Assembly (NCBI GenBank): GCA_044508835.1
Contig: JBIQHD010000012.1
Location: 54,331 to 118,330, forward strand
Reading direction: 5' to 3'
Length of the DNA stretch: 64,000 nucleotides
DNA from: JAKFDI01 sp044508835
Lineage (GTDB): Bacteria; Pseudomonadota; Gammaproteobacteria; Burkholderiales; Burkholderiaceae_C
Positions 55,989 through 64,000 of this stretch are shown piece after piece. The notes beneath the pieces are model-generated. The model saw only the letters and a list, made by a program, of their open reading frames with translations, did not search any database and was not told the DNA's origin. How positions within the stretch are numbered: the first letter of the stretch is position 1; the number at the start of each line of letters is the position of its first letter. The position numbers were made by a program, and so were the translations under genes.

Positions 55989-56957
55989 ATGCAACGACGC
56001 GAGATCCTGGCCGCCATCGGCGCCACGCTGCTGCCGCACGCCGCCCTGCACGCGCAGGGCTGGCCCGAGCGGCACGTGACCTGGGTGCTGTCGCAGCCGC
56101 CGGGCTCGGGCCCGGACAACGTGGCCCGCATCCTCAGCGAGCGCCTGGCCAAGTCCTGGGGCCAGGCGGTGGTGATCGAGAACAAGCCGGGCGGGCAGAA
56201 CACCATCGGCGCGCAGGCCGCGGCGCGCTCGCCGGCCGACGGGCACGCCTTCTACTTCGCGACCACCGCGGCGCTGGTGACCAACCCGCTGCTGTTCAAG
56301 ACCCTGCCCTACGACCCGCAGAAGGACTTCGTCCCGGTGGCCTTCATCGCGCGCAGCCCCTTCGGCCTGCTGGTGGAAGCCGGATCGCCCGTCAAGACGG
56401 TGGACGACCTGGTCGCGCGCTGCAAGGCGGCGCAGGGCCGGTTCACCATCGGCAACGAGGGGCCGCGCGCGTTCAGCGGCATGATCGCGCGCCTGTTCAA
56501 CGCGCGCAGCCAGGCCGGCGCGAACCTGGTGCCCTACGCCTCGGTCGGCGTGGGCACGCAGGACCTGATGGGCGGGCACGTCGACGCGATGGTGGCCGAC
56601 CTGGCCTCCACGGCCGCGCTGGTCAGGCAAGGCCGACTGCGCCTGCTGGCGACGACCTCGGCCAGGCGCGTGGGCGGCTGGGACGACGTGCCGGCCCTGT
56701 CCGAGAAGTACCCGGGCTTCGACATGGTGGGCTGGTTCGCCATCGTCGCGCCCACCGGCACGCCGGCCGCGGTGATCGACCGCGTCAACCGCGACGTCAA
56801 CGCGCTGCTTGCCGACAAGGCGGTGGCCGATCGCATCGGCCTGATCGGCCCGATCGCCGACGGCAGCATGGGCGTCGACGCCGTCGGCGCCTTCCTGCGC
56901 GGCGAGAGCACGCGCTGGGCCGCCATCGCCAAGGAAATCGGCGTCCTGCCGGAGTGA
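55989..56957 (+). CDS. Bug/TctC family periplasmic solute-binding protein
   Basis: A 322-residue tripartite-tricarboxylate-type binding protein. The leader MQRREILAAIGATLLP has the Tat-like RRE start. The body is typical: WPERHVTWVLSQPPGSGPDNVARI and IENKPGGQNTIGA. AAGGAG precedes the ATG. Bug proteins are abundant in Burkholderiales and bind acids or aromatic compounds. No TctA/TctB genes follow, so it may work with another transporter or sense a ligand. Confidence 0.92.
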   Translation: MQRREILAAIGATLLPHAALHAQGWPERHVTWVLSQPPGSGPDNVARILSERLAKSWGQAVVIENKPGGQNTIGAQAAARSPADGHAFYFATTAALVTNPLLFKTLPYDPQKDFVPVAFIARSPFGLLVEAGSPVKTVDDLVARCKAAQGRFTIGNEGPRAFSGMIARLFNARSQAGANLVPYASVGVGTQDLMGGHVDAMVADLASTAALVRQGRLRLLATTSARRVGGWDDVPALSEKYPGFDMVGWFAIVAPTGTPAAVIDRVNRDVNALLADKAVADRIGLIGPIADGSMGVDAVGAFLRGESTRWAAIAKEIGVLPE

Positions 56958-56965
56958 GGCCCGCC

Positions 56966-57913
56966 ATGCCGTTGCAGCATGCCGTCGTCGTCGGCTGCGG
57001 AACCATGGGCAGCGACGTGGCCGTCGTGCTCGCCCGCGGCGGCGGCTGCGTCACGCTGGTGGACAGCGACGCGCAGCGCGCACAGGCGGCGGTGGCGCGG
57101 GTGCGCGGCCTGCTGCCCGCGGAACGCGCCGCCGCCGTGCGGCTGCAGACCGCGGCCTCGCTGGACGACGTGGCCTGGGACGGCGTCGACCTGGTGGTCG
57201 AGAACGTTCCCGAGCGCCTGGAGGCCAAGCAGCCCGTGTTCGCCGCGCTGGACCGGCTCGCGCCGCCGCACGCCCTGCTGACCAGCAACAGCTCGGGCAT
57301 CCCGATCCGCGACATCGGGCGCGGCCTGGCGGGCACGCGGCGCATGTTCGGGCTCCACTTCTTCATGCCGGCGCACCTGGTGCCGCTGGTGGAAGTCGTG
57401 ATGGGTCCCGGCAGCGACCCGCAGGCCGCCGAGCGGCTGACGGGCTGGATGCGCGACTGCGGCAGCGTGCCGGTACTGGTGCGCAAGGACCTGCCGGGGT
57501 TCCTGGCCAACCGGCTCCAGCATGCGCTGGCCCGCGAAGCCTTCGCGCTCATCGACGACGGCGTGGCCTCGCCGGAGGACGTGGACGCGGCGGTCCGCTA
57601 CGGCTTCGGCTTCCGCTTCCTCGCGGCCGGCCCCGTGCTGCAGCGCGACCATGGCGGCATGGACGTCCACTGCGCCGCCGCCGCGACGATCTACCCGTCG
57701 CTGTCCAACGCCACCGAGCCGTCGCGGACCTTGCGCGAGCACGTGGCCGCCGGGCGGCTGGGCCTCAAGGCGGGCCGCGGCTTCTACGACTGGCCCGAGC
57801 CGCAGCGGCGCGCCGAGAGCGAGCGCTACGCCCGCATGCTGCGCCTCGGGCTCGAGCTGCTGAACCGCGAGTCCGGGCTGCCGACGTCTCCCCAGCCGCC
57901 GGCCGGGACGTGA
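56966..57913 (+). CDS. 3-hydroxyacyl-CoA dehydrogenase-like protein (lambda-crystallin type)
   Basis: A 315-residue NAD-dependent enzyme. VVVGCGTMGSDVA is the nucleotide-binding loop, TSNSSGIPIRDI and RMFGLHFFMPAHLVPLVEVV carry the conserved catalytic His region, and KDLPGFLANRLQHAL starts the C-terminal domain. ATG 56966 has GAGG six bases upstream; GTG 56954, which overlaps the previous stop, is the alternative. It ends the operon and lies at the edge of the decayed mobile region. Confidence 0.9.
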   Translation: MPLQHAVVVGCGTMGSDVAVVLARGGGCVTLVDSDAQRAQAAVARVRGLLPAERAAAVRLQTAASLDDVAWDGVDLVVENVPERLEAKQPVFAALDRLAPPHALLTSNSSGIPIRDIGRGLAGTRRMFGLHFFMPAHLVPLVEVVMGPGSDPQAAERLTGWMRDCGSVPVLVRKDLPGFLANRLQHALAREAFALIDDGVASPEDVDAAVRYGFGFRFLAAGPVLQRDHGGMDVHCAAAATIYPSLSNATEPSRTLREHVAAGRLGLKAGRGFYDWPEPQRRAESERYARMLRLGLELLNRESGLPTSPQPPAGT

Positions 57914-57941
57914 CCGCGCATGCGCCGCCGGAAGACGGGCG

Positions 57942-58156
57942 GCGCTCGTTCTCGTACGCGTCGCGGATCGCGGCGTCGAGTCGTCGCAGCAGGTCTTCGA
58001 GCGACTCGCCCTTGCGGCGCACGAGCATGCCCAAGCACTGGGCCTCGTCGCTGGCAGTTGCGACCCATCGGTTGATCGCGTCGAGGTGGCCGAGCGTGAT
58101 GTCGCCGCCGGCCTCGATCAACGCAGCGATATGGCTCAGCTCGTTGAACACGGCGC
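57942..58156 (-). pseudogene. Remnant of a small gene abutting the IS66 relic
   Basis: Reading VFNELSHIAALIEAGGDIT, LGHLDAINRWVATASDEAQC and ESLEDLLRRLDAAIRDAYENE, this is natural-looking protein, about 70 residues. No start codon lies at its 5' end, which butts against the IS66 relic, and it runs without a stop into the HCDH gene. Possibly a passenger or target gene of the IS. Family not identified. Confidence 0.5.
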
Positions 58157-58538
58157 TTGCCAGCAATGCGGCAGCAGCTCGCCGATGCGGCTGGCCGGCT
58201 GCGTCGGCAACCGCTCGAGCACGTCGCGCAAGTAGGCGCACGGGTCGTGCCTGTTGATCCGCGCAGAGTGCACCAGGCTCATGATCGCCGCGGCGCGCTG
58301 CCGGGCAAGCCTGCGCGGGTGCAGGCAACGCAACCGGAACGGACGCCGGCATCACCGGCGTGGACGCTGCGCCCGCTTCGCGCGCCAGCTGCCGCCAACG
58401 GTGCACGACGTTGGCGTTGATGCCGTGCGACATCGCCACCTTGGCTACCGAGGCCCCGGGCGCATCGCACTCGGCCAGGATCTACGCCTTGAGGCCTGCG
58501 TCGTAGCGACGCCGCGTCTTCCTCTTCTCGCTTGTCAT
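58157..58538 (-). mobile_element. IS66-family relic (tnpA start fused to tnpC end)
   Basis: The 5' part reads MTSEKRKTRRRYDAGLKA, a stop (TAG at 58484-58482), then ILAECDAPGASVAKVA and HGINANVVHRWRQLA, the helix-turn-helix of IS66 TnpA. VPVALP follows. A second frame then gives LVHSARINRHDPCAYLRDVL and RLPTQPASRIGELLPHCW, the C-terminal end of the IS66 TnpC transposase. tnpB and most of tnpC are deleted. A GC-rich stretch at about 58590-58618 may be the former left end. The element cannot move on its own. Confidence 0.75.
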
Positions 58539-58834
58539 CGTGTCACCTATCGTTACATGGACACCATCCTTCATGGACCCAGGGTCCCGTTCAAGACGGG
58601 TTGGCCGGACGCATACGTCTAGACGTCCGCCCAGTCGGGAGCGACAGCACCGGCAGCCCAGGTGCAGACACCTGCACGGTCATTTGCTGCTGTGCAACAT
58701 TTGACGCCGATTAGGGTCAACACCTCGTTGATCGACTAGGTAACGACCCTACACTTGCACATGAAACGGCGACTAGCAGAGATGCACCTCCCCTGGCCGC
58801 CGAGTGAACGACTGGTTCTGCTGGCTCGCGCTAC
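58539..58834. other. Gene-free stretch next to the IS66 relic
   Basis: 296 nt with no supported gene. Near 58705-58724 an imperfect inverted repeat TTGAC...GTCAA is present. The first 80 nt probably belong to the former IS66 end (GACGGGTTGGCCGGACGCAT). The remainder shows nothing recognisable. Confidence 0.4.
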
Positions 58835-58978
58835 TTAGCGGTCAGGCACGATCAGCGGGAATGCCCGCTTACCGACCTGCGCCGCAAAGAGTTTCTTGCC
58901 GTTCTTGAGGGTGATCCACGGGCGGAACACCAGCTTGAATCCCTTAGGGATCGGCAGCGGCAGCTTCAGTTGCTTCAC
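58835..58978 (-). CDS. 47-residue basic small protein
   Basis: Encodes 47 residues beginning MKQLKLPLPIPKGFKLVF and ending PLIVPDR, with several Lys/Arg and no Cys. GTG 58978 is preceded by AAAGGAG at eight-base spacing; a nearby ATG in another frame is not used. The central FRPWITLKNGKKLFAAQ looks like a beta-hairpin. No family recognised. It lies 178 nt downstream of the DUF5343 gene on the same strand, with three hairpins in between. Confidence 0.6.
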   Translation of the reverse strand: MKQLKLPLPIPKGFKLVFRPWITLKNGKKLFAAQVGKRAFPLIVPDR

Positions 58979-58995
58979 GCATATGTCTCCTTTCT

Positions 58996-59142
58996 GCCGG
59001 CCTACCGGCGGTCGGGTTGACTAGGGACCAGTCGTTCGATTGGTGCCCGCCTGGGCCCTGATGACGTCGTTTCTTCGCGGGAGCAAACGTCATCGGGGCC
59101 TTCCTCTTTGCCCCCCGGTAGCAGCGGGCTACGACTACCGGG
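58996..59142 (-). other. Cluster of three hairpins between the DUF5343 and 47-residue genes
   Basis: Three stems: 59114-59121 with 59135-59142 (8 bp, CCCGGTAG/CTACCGGG); 59054-59067 with 59087-59100 (14 bp with one wobble, loop of 19); and 58996-59000 with 59005-59009 (5 bp). On the minus strand they would lie in the leader of the 47-residue gene. This could be a structured RNA, a terminator pair or a mobile-element relic. Confidence 0.4.
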
Positions 59143-59156
59143 TTCGGCTCATCTCC

Positions 59157-59870
59157 TCATGCTGCACCTCCGGGTTTGAAGCCCTTCCAGCGCTTGATGT
59201 AGACGGTGATCATCGACTGAAGCATTTCCCAGTCGTCAGCGTCCAAGTCCTTCGGCACGATCACACGGACGCTGGCCTTGCCCGGAATCGGGATCTCGAA
59301 GCGCTCCACGTCTTCATCCACCGGCTCTTCGTAAACCTGCTCTTCGGCTTCGGGCTCGGCGTCGCGTTTCGGCGCGGCCTTCGATGCCTTCTTGCCGTTC
59401 GGTCGCGGTGCGGGCGGTGCCTTGAGGTGCGGCGACACCTTTACGTCGGCCATCTTGGCGAGCGTCAGGAAGAACGCAATGCCCTTGGTCACGGTGCTGC
59501 CGCTCATGCCCTGTTCCCGGAACTTCTGCGAAAGCTGAGCGGTCGTTGCCGCGGCGAGGTGGAATTCTTGGTCGTCGTGAACGAACGAGTACGCCTGCTC
59601 GAACAGTTCCTTGTAGATCGGCTGCCGCGCCTCGTCCGCTGCGGCGACCAGACGCTTCATCGTTTCGGTCGGCCGCTGGCTCTCGTCGATGAGGTTCAGC
59701 GCCTTGAGCCCGGCGATCAGCGCCGAAATCAGCGAGCCCGACTGGCTGCCCATGAGGCTGCGATCAATACGCTGCGGAACGCCCGTGTCGCGCAAACGGT
59801 TGATGAAGTTGAGGAAAGCCCCCCAGGACACATAGACTGGCGGTGCGGTTTTCGCTGCAGAATCGCTCAC
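59157..59870 (-). CDS. DUF5343 family protein
   Basis: A 237-residue soluble protein. VSWGAFLNFINRLRDTGVPQRIDRS and STVTKGIAFFLTLAKMADVKVSPHL match DUF5343, followed by an acidic/basic linker (DAEPEAEEQVYEEPVDEDV) and a C-terminal VPKDLDADDWEMLQSMITVYIKRW domain. GTG 59870 has AAAGGAG at six bases. DUF5343 genes often occur in mobile or defence-related regions. Function unknown. It is among the less GC-rich genes of the window. Confidence 0.75.
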   Translation of the reverse strand: MSDSAAKTAPPVYVSWGAFLNFINRLRDTGVPQRIDRSLMGSQSGSLISALIAGLKALNLIDESQRPTETMKRLVAAADEARQPIYKELFEQAYSFVHDDQEFHLAAATTAQLSQKFREQGMSGSTVTKGIAFFLTLAKMADVKVSPHLKAPPAPRPNGKKASKAAPKRDAEPEAEEQVYEEPVDEDVERFEIPIPGKASVRVIVPKDLDADDWEMLQSMITVYIKRWKGFKPGGAA

Positions 59871-60015
59871 GGCATGCTCCTTTTGGATTTGCGCAAACTG
59901 AGTGTATCCACCCCGCGAACGTTTCGTCTAGCCCATTCGCGCAGAACGCACAGATAAAGCACATAGCGTCGTTGCGGCAGATTTTGTGCGAGTGCAGCAA
60001 ACCGCCTGGTGACGC

Positions 60016-60332
60016 TCAGCGGCTGTCACCACTGAAGTCGGCGACGGCTCGCGCCATGCGCAGCACCTGGGCGCTGCTGGGTCGGGCGATGTTGAACAGG
60101 TCTTCCAGCGTGGACCGTGCGACAACCGGGTTGTCGGCCAGCGCGGCGTCTATCGCCGCCTGCCTGGGCTGCGTGCGTTCTAGCATCAGCACCCGGACTA
60201 CGAGTCGCACCTTCGCCCGAAACTTGTCATCCCGCGGGCCTATCAGGTACGACTCCAGAACGTCTACGTCCTCGGCGTCACCGGGCGGCCCGCACTAAGC
60301 TCCTTCAGGATGCGGCGGACGGCTGCGTTCAT
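60016..60332 (-). pseudogene. Frameshifted small gene of unknown function
   Basis: ATG 60332 opens MNAAVRRILKELSAGRPV, then a stop appears after 22 residues. In the -1 frame, natural-looking sequence continues: DVDVLESYLIGPRDDKFRAK, LVVRVLMLERTQPRQAA and VARSTLEDLFNIARPS to a stop at 60016. A single lost base explains this; no slippery heptamer is seen. An internal GTG at 60210 would give a 64-residue protein. The ATG overlaps the end of another minus-strand fragment (ATGA, ...HKAAAVERIAGSQE). Confidence 0.5.
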
Positions 60333-60496
60333 TCCTGCGACCCCGCGATGCGCTCGACTGCGGCTGCCTTGTGCTCTTGCGACAGGTGGGCCAGCGGAAG
60401 TCCTCGATCTCCGCATTAGCCAGGACTCCGGCCCATGCCTTCTTGACGTTGTCCAACGGCTTGCTCCTTGCCCGGAAAGACCAGGCCCTTGGCAGT

Positions 60497-60739
60497 CCCG
60501 AAGTGAGGAACTTCACCGGCAGCCTGAAGGTCACGGCGTGCAGAAGGCGCGTGCTCATCACCACGTCGAAGTTCACCAAGGACCCTATCGAGTTCGCCAA
60601 GCGCCTTCAGCAGAAGAAGCTCGTATTGATCGACGGCGAAAAGCTGACGGAGTTGATGATGGACTTTGGCGTAGGCGTCAGCCGTGTCGCAACCTACACC
60701 GTGCAGAAGATTGACCCCGACTACTTCGGCGAAGAGTAG
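60497..60739 (+). pseudogene. mrr: Truncated Mrr restriction endonuclease (C-terminal remnant)
   Basis: Reading PEVRNFTGSL, RVLITTSKFTKDPIEFAKRL, KLVLIDGEKLTELMMDFGVG and ATYTVQKIDPDYFGEE, this matches the C-terminal end of type IV endonuclease Mrr. The N-terminal DNA-recognition domain and the catalytic QxK motif are missing, so it is a non-functional remnant. An open frame extends 5' to 60371 but that part is not Mrr-like. It lies in the decayed region near tRNA-Val. Confidence 0.75.
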
Positions 60740-60758
60740 TGGGCGCTACTGCCACCCC

Positions 60759-60787
60759 AAAAAGCACAAAGCCCGCGCTTGGCGGGC
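60759..60787 (-). terminator. Rho-independent terminator downstream of tRNA-Val
   Basis: On the minus strand GCCCGC-CAAGC-GCGGGC (60787-60771) is followed by TTTGTGCTTTTT. It lies about 70 nt after the tRNA 3' end. Confidence 0.75.
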
Positions 60788-60857
60788 CTTGGCACTTGGT
60801 CTGCACTTGCGACCCCTGGGGATAGATGCCAGGGTCTGCGTAAGTTGTTGTTTTTAT

Positions 60858-60932
60858 TGGTGGGCGGTGCAGGGTTCGAACCTGCGACCCCTGCCGTGTG
60901 AAGGCAGTGCTCTACCACTGAGCTAACCGCCC
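60858..60932 (-). tRNA. tRNA-Val (anticodon CAC)
   Basis: A 75-nt cloverleaf with an encoded CCA. The acceptor stem is GGGCGGT/ACCGCCC; the D arm is GCTC-AGTGGTAGA-GCA-like; the anticodon stem CTGCC/GGCAG encloses TTCACAC, giving anticodon CAC; and the T arm is GCAGG-TTCGAAC-CCTGC. It marks the right border of the decayed mobile region. Confidence 0.95.
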
Positions 60933-60980
60933 GGAATCTCTCCGGGTTTCCGCGCCGGGCCGGCTGCGGAAAGCCTGAGA

Positions 60981-61685
60981 TTATGCCACAAGCGCGCGCC
61001 AGACCGTCTTGCCGCCGCTCGCCTTGTCGAGCTCGGCGAGCAGGCGCTCGTGCGCGGCCGACTCGTCGTCGCTGGCGGCGATCACCGGCAGGTCGAAGGC
61101 GGAGAAGTCCACCGCCTCGATGGTGATCTGCCGCGACTCGTCCTCGCCGGCGTCCATCACCAGCGCGTTCTGCCCGCGCGTCATGTTGATGAAGACCTCG
61201 GCCAGCAGCCCCGCGTCGAGCAGCGCGCCGTGCAGCGTGCGGTTGGAGTTGTCGACCTCCAGCCGCTTGCACAGCGCGTCCAGCGAGTTGGACTTGCCGG
61301 GGAACATCTCGCGCGCCATCGTCAGGCTGTCGACGACGCCGCTGACGAAGGTCTCGAACTTCGGCTGGTTCAGGCGCGCCAGTTCGGCGTCGAGGAAGCC
61401 CACGTCGAAGCCGGCGTTGTGGATCACGATCTCGGCGCCGCCGAGGAACTCCATCAGCTGCGTGGCCACGGCGGCGAACACCGGCTTGTCGGCGAGGAAC
61501 TCGTCGGTCAGGCCGTGGATCCTCACGGCGTCCTCGTGGTTCGCCCGCTCGGGGTTCAGGTAGAAGTGCAGGTTGTTGCCGGTCAGCCGCCGGTTGACCA
61601 TCTCCACGCAGCCGATCTCGACGATGCGGTCGCCGGATTCGGGGCTCAGGCCCGTGGTTTCGGTGTCGAGGAAGATCTGTCTCAT
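60981..61685 (-). CDS. dnaQ: DNA polymerase III epsilon subunit
   Basis: A 234-residue proofreading exonuclease. QIFLDTETTGL supplies Asp7 and Glu9 of exo motif I, VIHNAGFDVGFLDAEL is motif II, and LHGALLDAGLLAEVF is motif III with its His/Asp. It acts in the polymerase III core. The ATG at 61685 is used; the longer open frame extends into lgt. It lies 11 nt downstream of lgt. Confidence 0.97.
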   Translation of the reverse strand: MRQIFLDTETTGLSPESGDRIVEIGCVEMVNRRLTGNNLHFYLNPERANHEDAVRIHGLTDEFLADKPVFAAVATQLMEFLGGAEIVIHNAGFDVGFLDAELARLNQPKFETFVSGVVDSLTMAREMFPGKSNSLDALCKRLEVDNSNRTLHGALLDAGLLAEVFINMTRGQNALVMDAGEDESRQITIEAVDFSAFDLPVIAASDDESAAHERLLAELDKASGGKTVWRALVA

Positions 61686-61696
61686 CGGATGAACGT

Positions 61697-62494
61697 TCAG
61701 GGATTGCGCCCGCGCCCCCAGGCCCACAGGGCGGCGCCGGCGGCCATCATCGGCAGGCACAGCCACTGGCCCATGCTCAGGCCGAGCGCCAGCACGCCGA
61801 GGAAGCTGTCGGGCTCGCGGAAGTATTCGGCGACGAAGCGCAGCAGCCCGTAGCCCACGAGGAACAGGCCCGACACCTGCCCGAGCCCGCGCGGCTTGCG
61901 CGCATACAGCCACAGCAGGGCGAACAGCAGCAGCCCCTCGAGCGCGAACTGGTAGAGCTGCGACGGATGCCGCGGCAGGTCGCTGCCCGACTGCGGGAAC
62001 ACCATCGCCCAGGGCAGCGACGGGTCGGCCGCGCGGCCCCACAGCTCGCCGTTGATGAAGTTGCCGATGCGCCCCGAGGCGAGGCCCGTCGGCACGCAGG
62101 GCGCGATCAGGTCGGTGATGTCGAGGAAGTGCCGCCCGCGGCTGCGCGCGAACAGCGCCATCGCCACGAGCACGCCCAGCAGCCCGCCGTGGAAGGACAT
62201 GCCGCCCTTCCACACCATCAGCACCTCCAGCGGATGCGCGGCGTAGTAGCCGGGCTTGTAGAACAGCGCATAGCCGATGCGCCCGCCGATCACCACGCCC
62301 AGCACGCCGTAGAAGAGCATGTCTTCCACGTCGCGGCGCGTCCAGCCGCGGTCCGCGAAATGCGGCTGCCTCACGCGCAGCGACGCGAGCCACAGGAAGA
62401 GCCCGAAGGCGACGAGATAGGTCAGGCCGTACCAGTGGATGGCGACCGGCCCGAGTTGCACGGCGATCGGGTCGAACTGGGGGTGGACGAGCAT
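61697..62494 (-). CDS. lgt: Prolipoprotein diacylglyceryl transferase
   Basis: A 265-residue inner-membrane enzyme that attaches diacylglycerol to the lipobox Cys of lipoproteins, such as the export lipoprotein and PrsT of this window. Seven helices are present; [14 protein letters not shown] and [15 protein letters not shown] are the family signatures. ATG 62494 is typical. It heads a short unit with dnaQ. Confidence 0.97.
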   Translation of the reverse strand: MLVHPQFDPIAVQLGPVAIHWYGLTYLVAFGLFLWLASLRVRQPHFADRGWTRRDVEDMLFYGVLGVVIGGRIGYALFYKPGYYAAHPLEVLMVWKGGMSFHGGLLGVLVAMALFARSRGRHFLDITDLIAPCVPTGLASGRIGNFINGELWGRAADPSLPWAMVFPQSGSDLPRHPSQLYQFALEGLLLFALLWLYARKPRGLGQVSGLFLVGYGLLRFVAEYFREPDSFLGVLALGLSMGQWLCLPMMAAGAALWAWGRGRNP

Positions 62495-62548
62495 GGGGAG
62501 GAGGTTCGGCGCGAAGCGGGCGGCAGGGTGCGAACGATAACCCAGCGC

Positions 62549-63499
62549 TCAGCGCCGGCCCGGGGCCGTGCGCCGGCGTGGCGCCGCCGGCAGCGCGCCG
62601 CGCACGTGCGCCACGAAGCGCTCGACCACCGGCCCGGCGTCGGCCGGCCACACCAGGCTGGTCTCGCAGCGCGGCGCATCGGCGGACGCGGGCAGCGCGC
62701 GGTACGCCACGCCGGCGCGCTGCAGCACCGTCATCGGCCGCGGCACCCAGGCGAGGCCGAGGCCGGCGGAGACGAGGTTGACGATGGTCTGCATCTGGAT
62801 CGCCTCCTGCGCGATGGCGGGCGACGCGCCATGGCGGTGATAGAAGGCGAGGATGGCGTCGTAGAGCGAGGGCGCGATGGCCCGCGGGAAGATCACCAGC
62901 GGCTGCGCCAGCACCTGCGCGAGCGGCAGCCGCGGCGCGCGCGCGGCGGCGAGCGTCTCGGGCAGCGCGAGCAGCAGCTCGTCGATGCCGATGGAGAGCC
63001 GGGGCATGGCCGCGGCCGGCGCCATGCCCGGCGCATGCAGCACGAAGCCGGCGTCGAGCTCGGCGCGCTCGAACGCCTGGAGCTGCACGTCGGTCGTGGC
63101 CTCGCGCAGCACCACGTCCACGCCCGGCGCCGCCTCGCGGAACCCGCGCAGCCACCGCGGCAGCGCATCGAAGGCGATGGTCGACACGAAGCCGAGGCGC
63201 AGGCGGCCCACCGCGCCGTGGCCCGCCGCCTGCGCGAGCGCGGGCAGCGCCGCGGCCTGCTGCAGCAGTTGCCGCACGGGCTCCACCAGCGCCGCGCCGG
63301 CCGGGGTGAGCGCCACGCTGCGGCGCGTGCGCTGGAACAGCGCCACGCCCAGCCGCGACTCGAGCTGCTGGATGGCGAGGGTGAGCGGCGGCTGCGTCAT
63401 GGCGAGCCGCCCGGCGGCGCGGCCGAAGTGCAGCGTCTCGGCCAGCACCAGGAACTGGCGCCAGGTGCGCAGGCCGATGGCCGGGGCGGGATCGTTCAT
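62549..63499 (-). CDS. LysR-type transcriptional regulator (divergent from ilvD)
   Basis: A 316-residue LysR regulator. The helix-turn-helix is [32 protein letters not shown], with the TQPPL(S/T) motif; the effector domain starts near [14 protein letters not shown]. It is divergent from ilvD across 91 nt and may regulate it, though many such regulators control distant genes. The C-terminal tail is Arg-rich. Confidence 0.93.
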   Translation of the reverse strand: MNDPAPAIGLRTWRQFLVLAETLHFGRAAGRLAMTQPPLTLAIQQLESRLGVALFQRTRRSVALTPAGAALVEPVRQLLQQAAALPALAQAAGHGAVGRLRLGFVSTIAFDALPRWLRGFREAAPGVDVVLREATTDVQLQAFERAELDAGFVLHAPGMAPAAAMPRLSIGIDELLLALPETLAAARAPRLPLAQVLAQPLVIFPRAIAPSLYDAILAFYHRHGASPAIAQEAIQMQTIVNLVSAGLGLAWVPRPMTVLQRAGVAYRALPASADAPRCETSLVWPADAGPVVERFVAHVRGALPAAPRRRTAPGRR

Positions 63500-63590
63500 T
63501 CACCCAGCATATCAATGCGGCACTCAACATATATTGGACGAGCGGGCAAGGCGGGCAGGATACTTTCGCCTTCGCACAGGAGACACTGCC

Positions 63591-64000
63591 ATGAGCATCA
63601 ACCGCCGCTCGAAGAACATCACCGAAGGCCCGGCGCGCGCGCCCAACCGCTCGATGTACTACGCCCTAGGCTACGAGGAAGGCGACTTCAAGAAGCCGAT
63701 GATCGGCGTGGCCAACGGCCACTCCACCATCACGCCCTGCAACTCCGGCCTGCAGAAGCTCGCCGACGCGGCCGTGGCCGGCATCGAGGAAGCCGGCGGC
63801 AACGCCCAGATCTTCGGCACGCCCACCATCAGCGACGGCATGGCCATGGGCACCGAGGGCATGAAGTACAGCCTGGTGTCGCGCGAGGTCATCTCCGACT
63901 GCATCGAGACCTGCGTGCAGGGCCAGTGGATGGACGGCGTGCTCGTCGTCGGCGGCTGCGACAAGAACATGCCCGGCGGCATGATGGGCATGCTGCGCGC
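63591..64000 (+). CDS. ilvD: Dihydroxy-acid dehydratase, N-terminal part
   Basis: About 136 codons visible; the gene continues past the window. It dehydrates 2,3-dihydroxy acids in branched-chain amino-acid synthesis. [31 protein letters not shown] (Cys) and [16 protein letters not shown] (Cys) are diagnostic; these Cys ligate the iron-sulphur cluster. AGGAGA lies eight bases ahead of the ATG. Confidence 0.95.
   Translation, partial: MSINRRSKNITEGPARAPNRSMYYALGYEEGDFKKPMIGVANGHSTITPCNSGLQKLADAAVAGIEEAGGNAQIFGTPTISDGMAMGTEGMKYSLVSREVISDCIETCVQGQWMDGVLVVGGCDKNMPGGMMGMLR

Noticed and set aside
60800..60890. TGCGACCCCTG shared between tRNA-Val and 60807-60817, possible att scar
   Set aside because: Only 11 bases, no integrase in the window, and no matching copy near 57914.

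Overview
The window comes from a high-GC member of the Burkholderiales (Betaproteobacteria). The evidence is GC-rich codon use, the exosortase A gene set typical of floc- and biofilm-forming betaproteobacteria, a Bug/TctC binding protein, a TRAP transporter, and a dnaQ-lgt-tRNA-ilvD stretch. The genus cannot be fixed from sequence alone.

Positions 1-33073 hold one large exosortase A (XrtA)/exopolysaccharide locus. A 12-gene minus-strand operon starts at about 14671 and runs off the left edge. In order it encodes an export lipoprotein, chain-length protein, tyrosine autokinase, outer-membrane protein, ATPase, polysaccharide deacetylase, FemAB-like protein, glycosyltransferase, XrtA with a fused EpsI domain, two more glycosyltransferases and an asparagine-synthase-like amidotransferase. 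A second minus-strand operon, epsB-prsK-prsR-prsT (28387 to 20680), carries the priming sugar transferase and the PrsK/PrsR two-component system. TviB, WecB and UDP-glucuronate-epimerase-like genes (29634-33073) make the amino-sugar-acid precursors. The sortase substrate is a PEP-CTERM protein at 16611, which has a near-consensus sigma-54 promoter. That fits PrsR, a GAFTGA-containing sigma-54 activator encoded 7 kb away. A four-gene cassette on the plus strand (17609-20639: twin-arginine-type exported protein, PqqD-like chaperone, HprK-like kinase, nucleotidyltransferase-like protein) sits between the two halves of the locus. A vanillyl-alcohol-oxidase-type flavoenzyme diverges from the polysaccharide operon, and a FeeM-type N-acyl amino acid synthase diverges from epsB.

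Positions 33286-53240 are a mosaic of housekeeping and accessory genes: a low-molecular-weight tyrosine phosphatase, a slipin/NfeD pair, a PQQ-type sugar dehydrogenase, a DctPMQ TRAP transporter, a lysine-rich protein with caspase-like His-Gly and Gly-Cys motifs, an MFS transporter, an aat-bpt N-end-rule pair, a TPP enzyme and an HD-GYP protein. A 26-residue Trp/Arg-rich peptide gene lies under a textbook LexA box at 52089-52108. Positions 53241-57913 hold a LysR regulator divergent from a five-gene catabolic operon of unknown substrate (FAH hydrolase, SDR, FAH hydrolase, Bug protein, 3-hydroxyacyl-CoA-dehydrogenase-like).

Positions 57914-60857 form a decayed mobile region next to tRNA-Val. 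It contains an IS66 relic with an internal deletion and a premature stop, a 47-residue small protein, three strong hairpins, a DUF5343 gene, a frameshifted gene and a truncated Mrr restriction-endonuclease remnant. The window ends in core genome: tRNA-Val(CAC), dnaQ, lgt, a LysR gene and the start of ilvD.

All family names are from memory and motif reading; no database search was run.
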